From positions 1 to 42,343 of the forward strand of contig JACCES010000023.1 of assembly GCA_013416455.1 (NCBI GenBank): a stretch of 42,343 nucleotides of DNA, given 5' to 3'. Positions 42,222 to 42,343 of the stretch are shown here, one piece after another. Under the pieces are notes generated by a model that had not been told where the DNA came from, did no database searches, and worked only from the letters and a program-made list of their open reading frames with translations. Made by a program: the position numbers and the translations under genes. Each line of letters starts with the position of its first letter. Position 1 is the stretch's first letter. The stretch comes from Alcaligenaceae bacterium. GTDB taxonomy: Bacteria; Pseudomonadota; Gammaproteobacteria; Burkholderiales; Burkholderiaceae_B.

Positions 42222-42343
42222 GTGTCTCGTCCCAGAAATAACTTTGCATAACCGAGCCACTTTCTGGAGGATGGAATCGGCGGTTGCCGTCCAGACGAAT
42301 GGACGGTTGTGCTGGTTGTACTGTTCAACGTAACGTTCGATGT
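42219..42343 (-). CDS. IS630-family transposase, C-terminal end (cut by window edge)
   Basis: About 40 codons are visible, ending at the TAG at 42219-42221. The translation includes RYVEQYNQHNRPFVWTATAD and ends KVISGTRH. The FVWTATAD..L.K..RLC segment and a short SGT.H tail are typical of IS630-family DDE transposases, where the Trp-Thr segment follows the catalytic Glu region. The N-terminal part and catalytic residues lie beyond the window, so whether the gene is intact cannot be judged. Its stop codon lies within the TA edge of the solitary repeat. Confidence 0.85.
   Translation of the reverse strand, partial: IERYVEQYNQHNRPFVWTATADSILQKVARLCKVISGTRH

Overview
The window is chromosomal DNA from a GC-rich betaproteobacterium, most likely of the family Alcaligenaceae (the Bordetella/Achromobacter relatives). 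This is inferred from a complete flg operon next to a fli operon transcribed as fliF-to-fliR with fliE divergent, from Bug-type (tripartite tricarboxylate transporter) solute receptors, which are strongly expanded in that family, and from FlgM plus sigma-28-type promoters. I saw no rRNA, tRNA or CRISPR array.

Layout. (1) Positions 1-2419: the 3' part of flhF, whose start lies outside the window. (2) Positions 2521-12997: a catabolic and uptake cluster. Six minus-strand genes read in the order MmgE/PrpD, saccharopine-dehydrogenase-like reductase, HyuA, HyuB, Bug receptor and a regulator. A second Bug receptor is transcribed divergently. The regulator is a fusion of a complete IclR protein with a TAXI (TRAP-transporter receptor-like) domain. 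(3) Positions 13129-15472: an Asp/Glu-type racemase translationally coupled to flgN, then flgM and flgA, all on the minus strand. (4) Positions 15666-26539: flgBCDEFGHIJ, then flgKL from its own sigma-28-type promoter. (5) Positions 26540-27380: non-coding DNA with a 271-bp MITE-like element. (6) Positions 27381-29657: a small lipoprotein and a methyl-accepting chemotaxis protein. (7) Positions 29737-41439: fliR-Q-P-O-N-M-L-K-J-I-H-G-F on the minus strand. (8) Positions 41846-42343: divergent fliE, a solitary copy of the MITE terminal repeat, and the C-terminal end of an IS630-family transposase cut by the window edge.

How the genes work together. The flg and fli genes encode the rod, hook, hook-filament junction, P and L rings, MS and C rings, export gate and export ATPase. 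FlgM and FlgN tie late gene expression to export, and both genes carry sigma-28-type control. The chemoreceptor feeds the motor switch FliG/FliM/FliN. The cluster at 2521-12997 probably binds a small carboxylate or cyclic imide in the periplasm (Bug receptors), opens an amide ring at ATP cost (HyuA/HyuB) and processes the product (MmgE/PrpD and the reductase), under the IclR-TAXI fusion. The substrate cannot be read from the sequence.

The items most worth attention are the IclR-TAXI fusion regulator, the MITE-like element carrying a Shine-Dalgarno-led ORF with a solitary end beside an IS630 transposase, the racemase coupled to flgN, the duplicated N-terminal motif in FliN, the 80-bp tandem repeat that supplies the flgI ribosome binding site, and the long C-terminal extension of FlhF.
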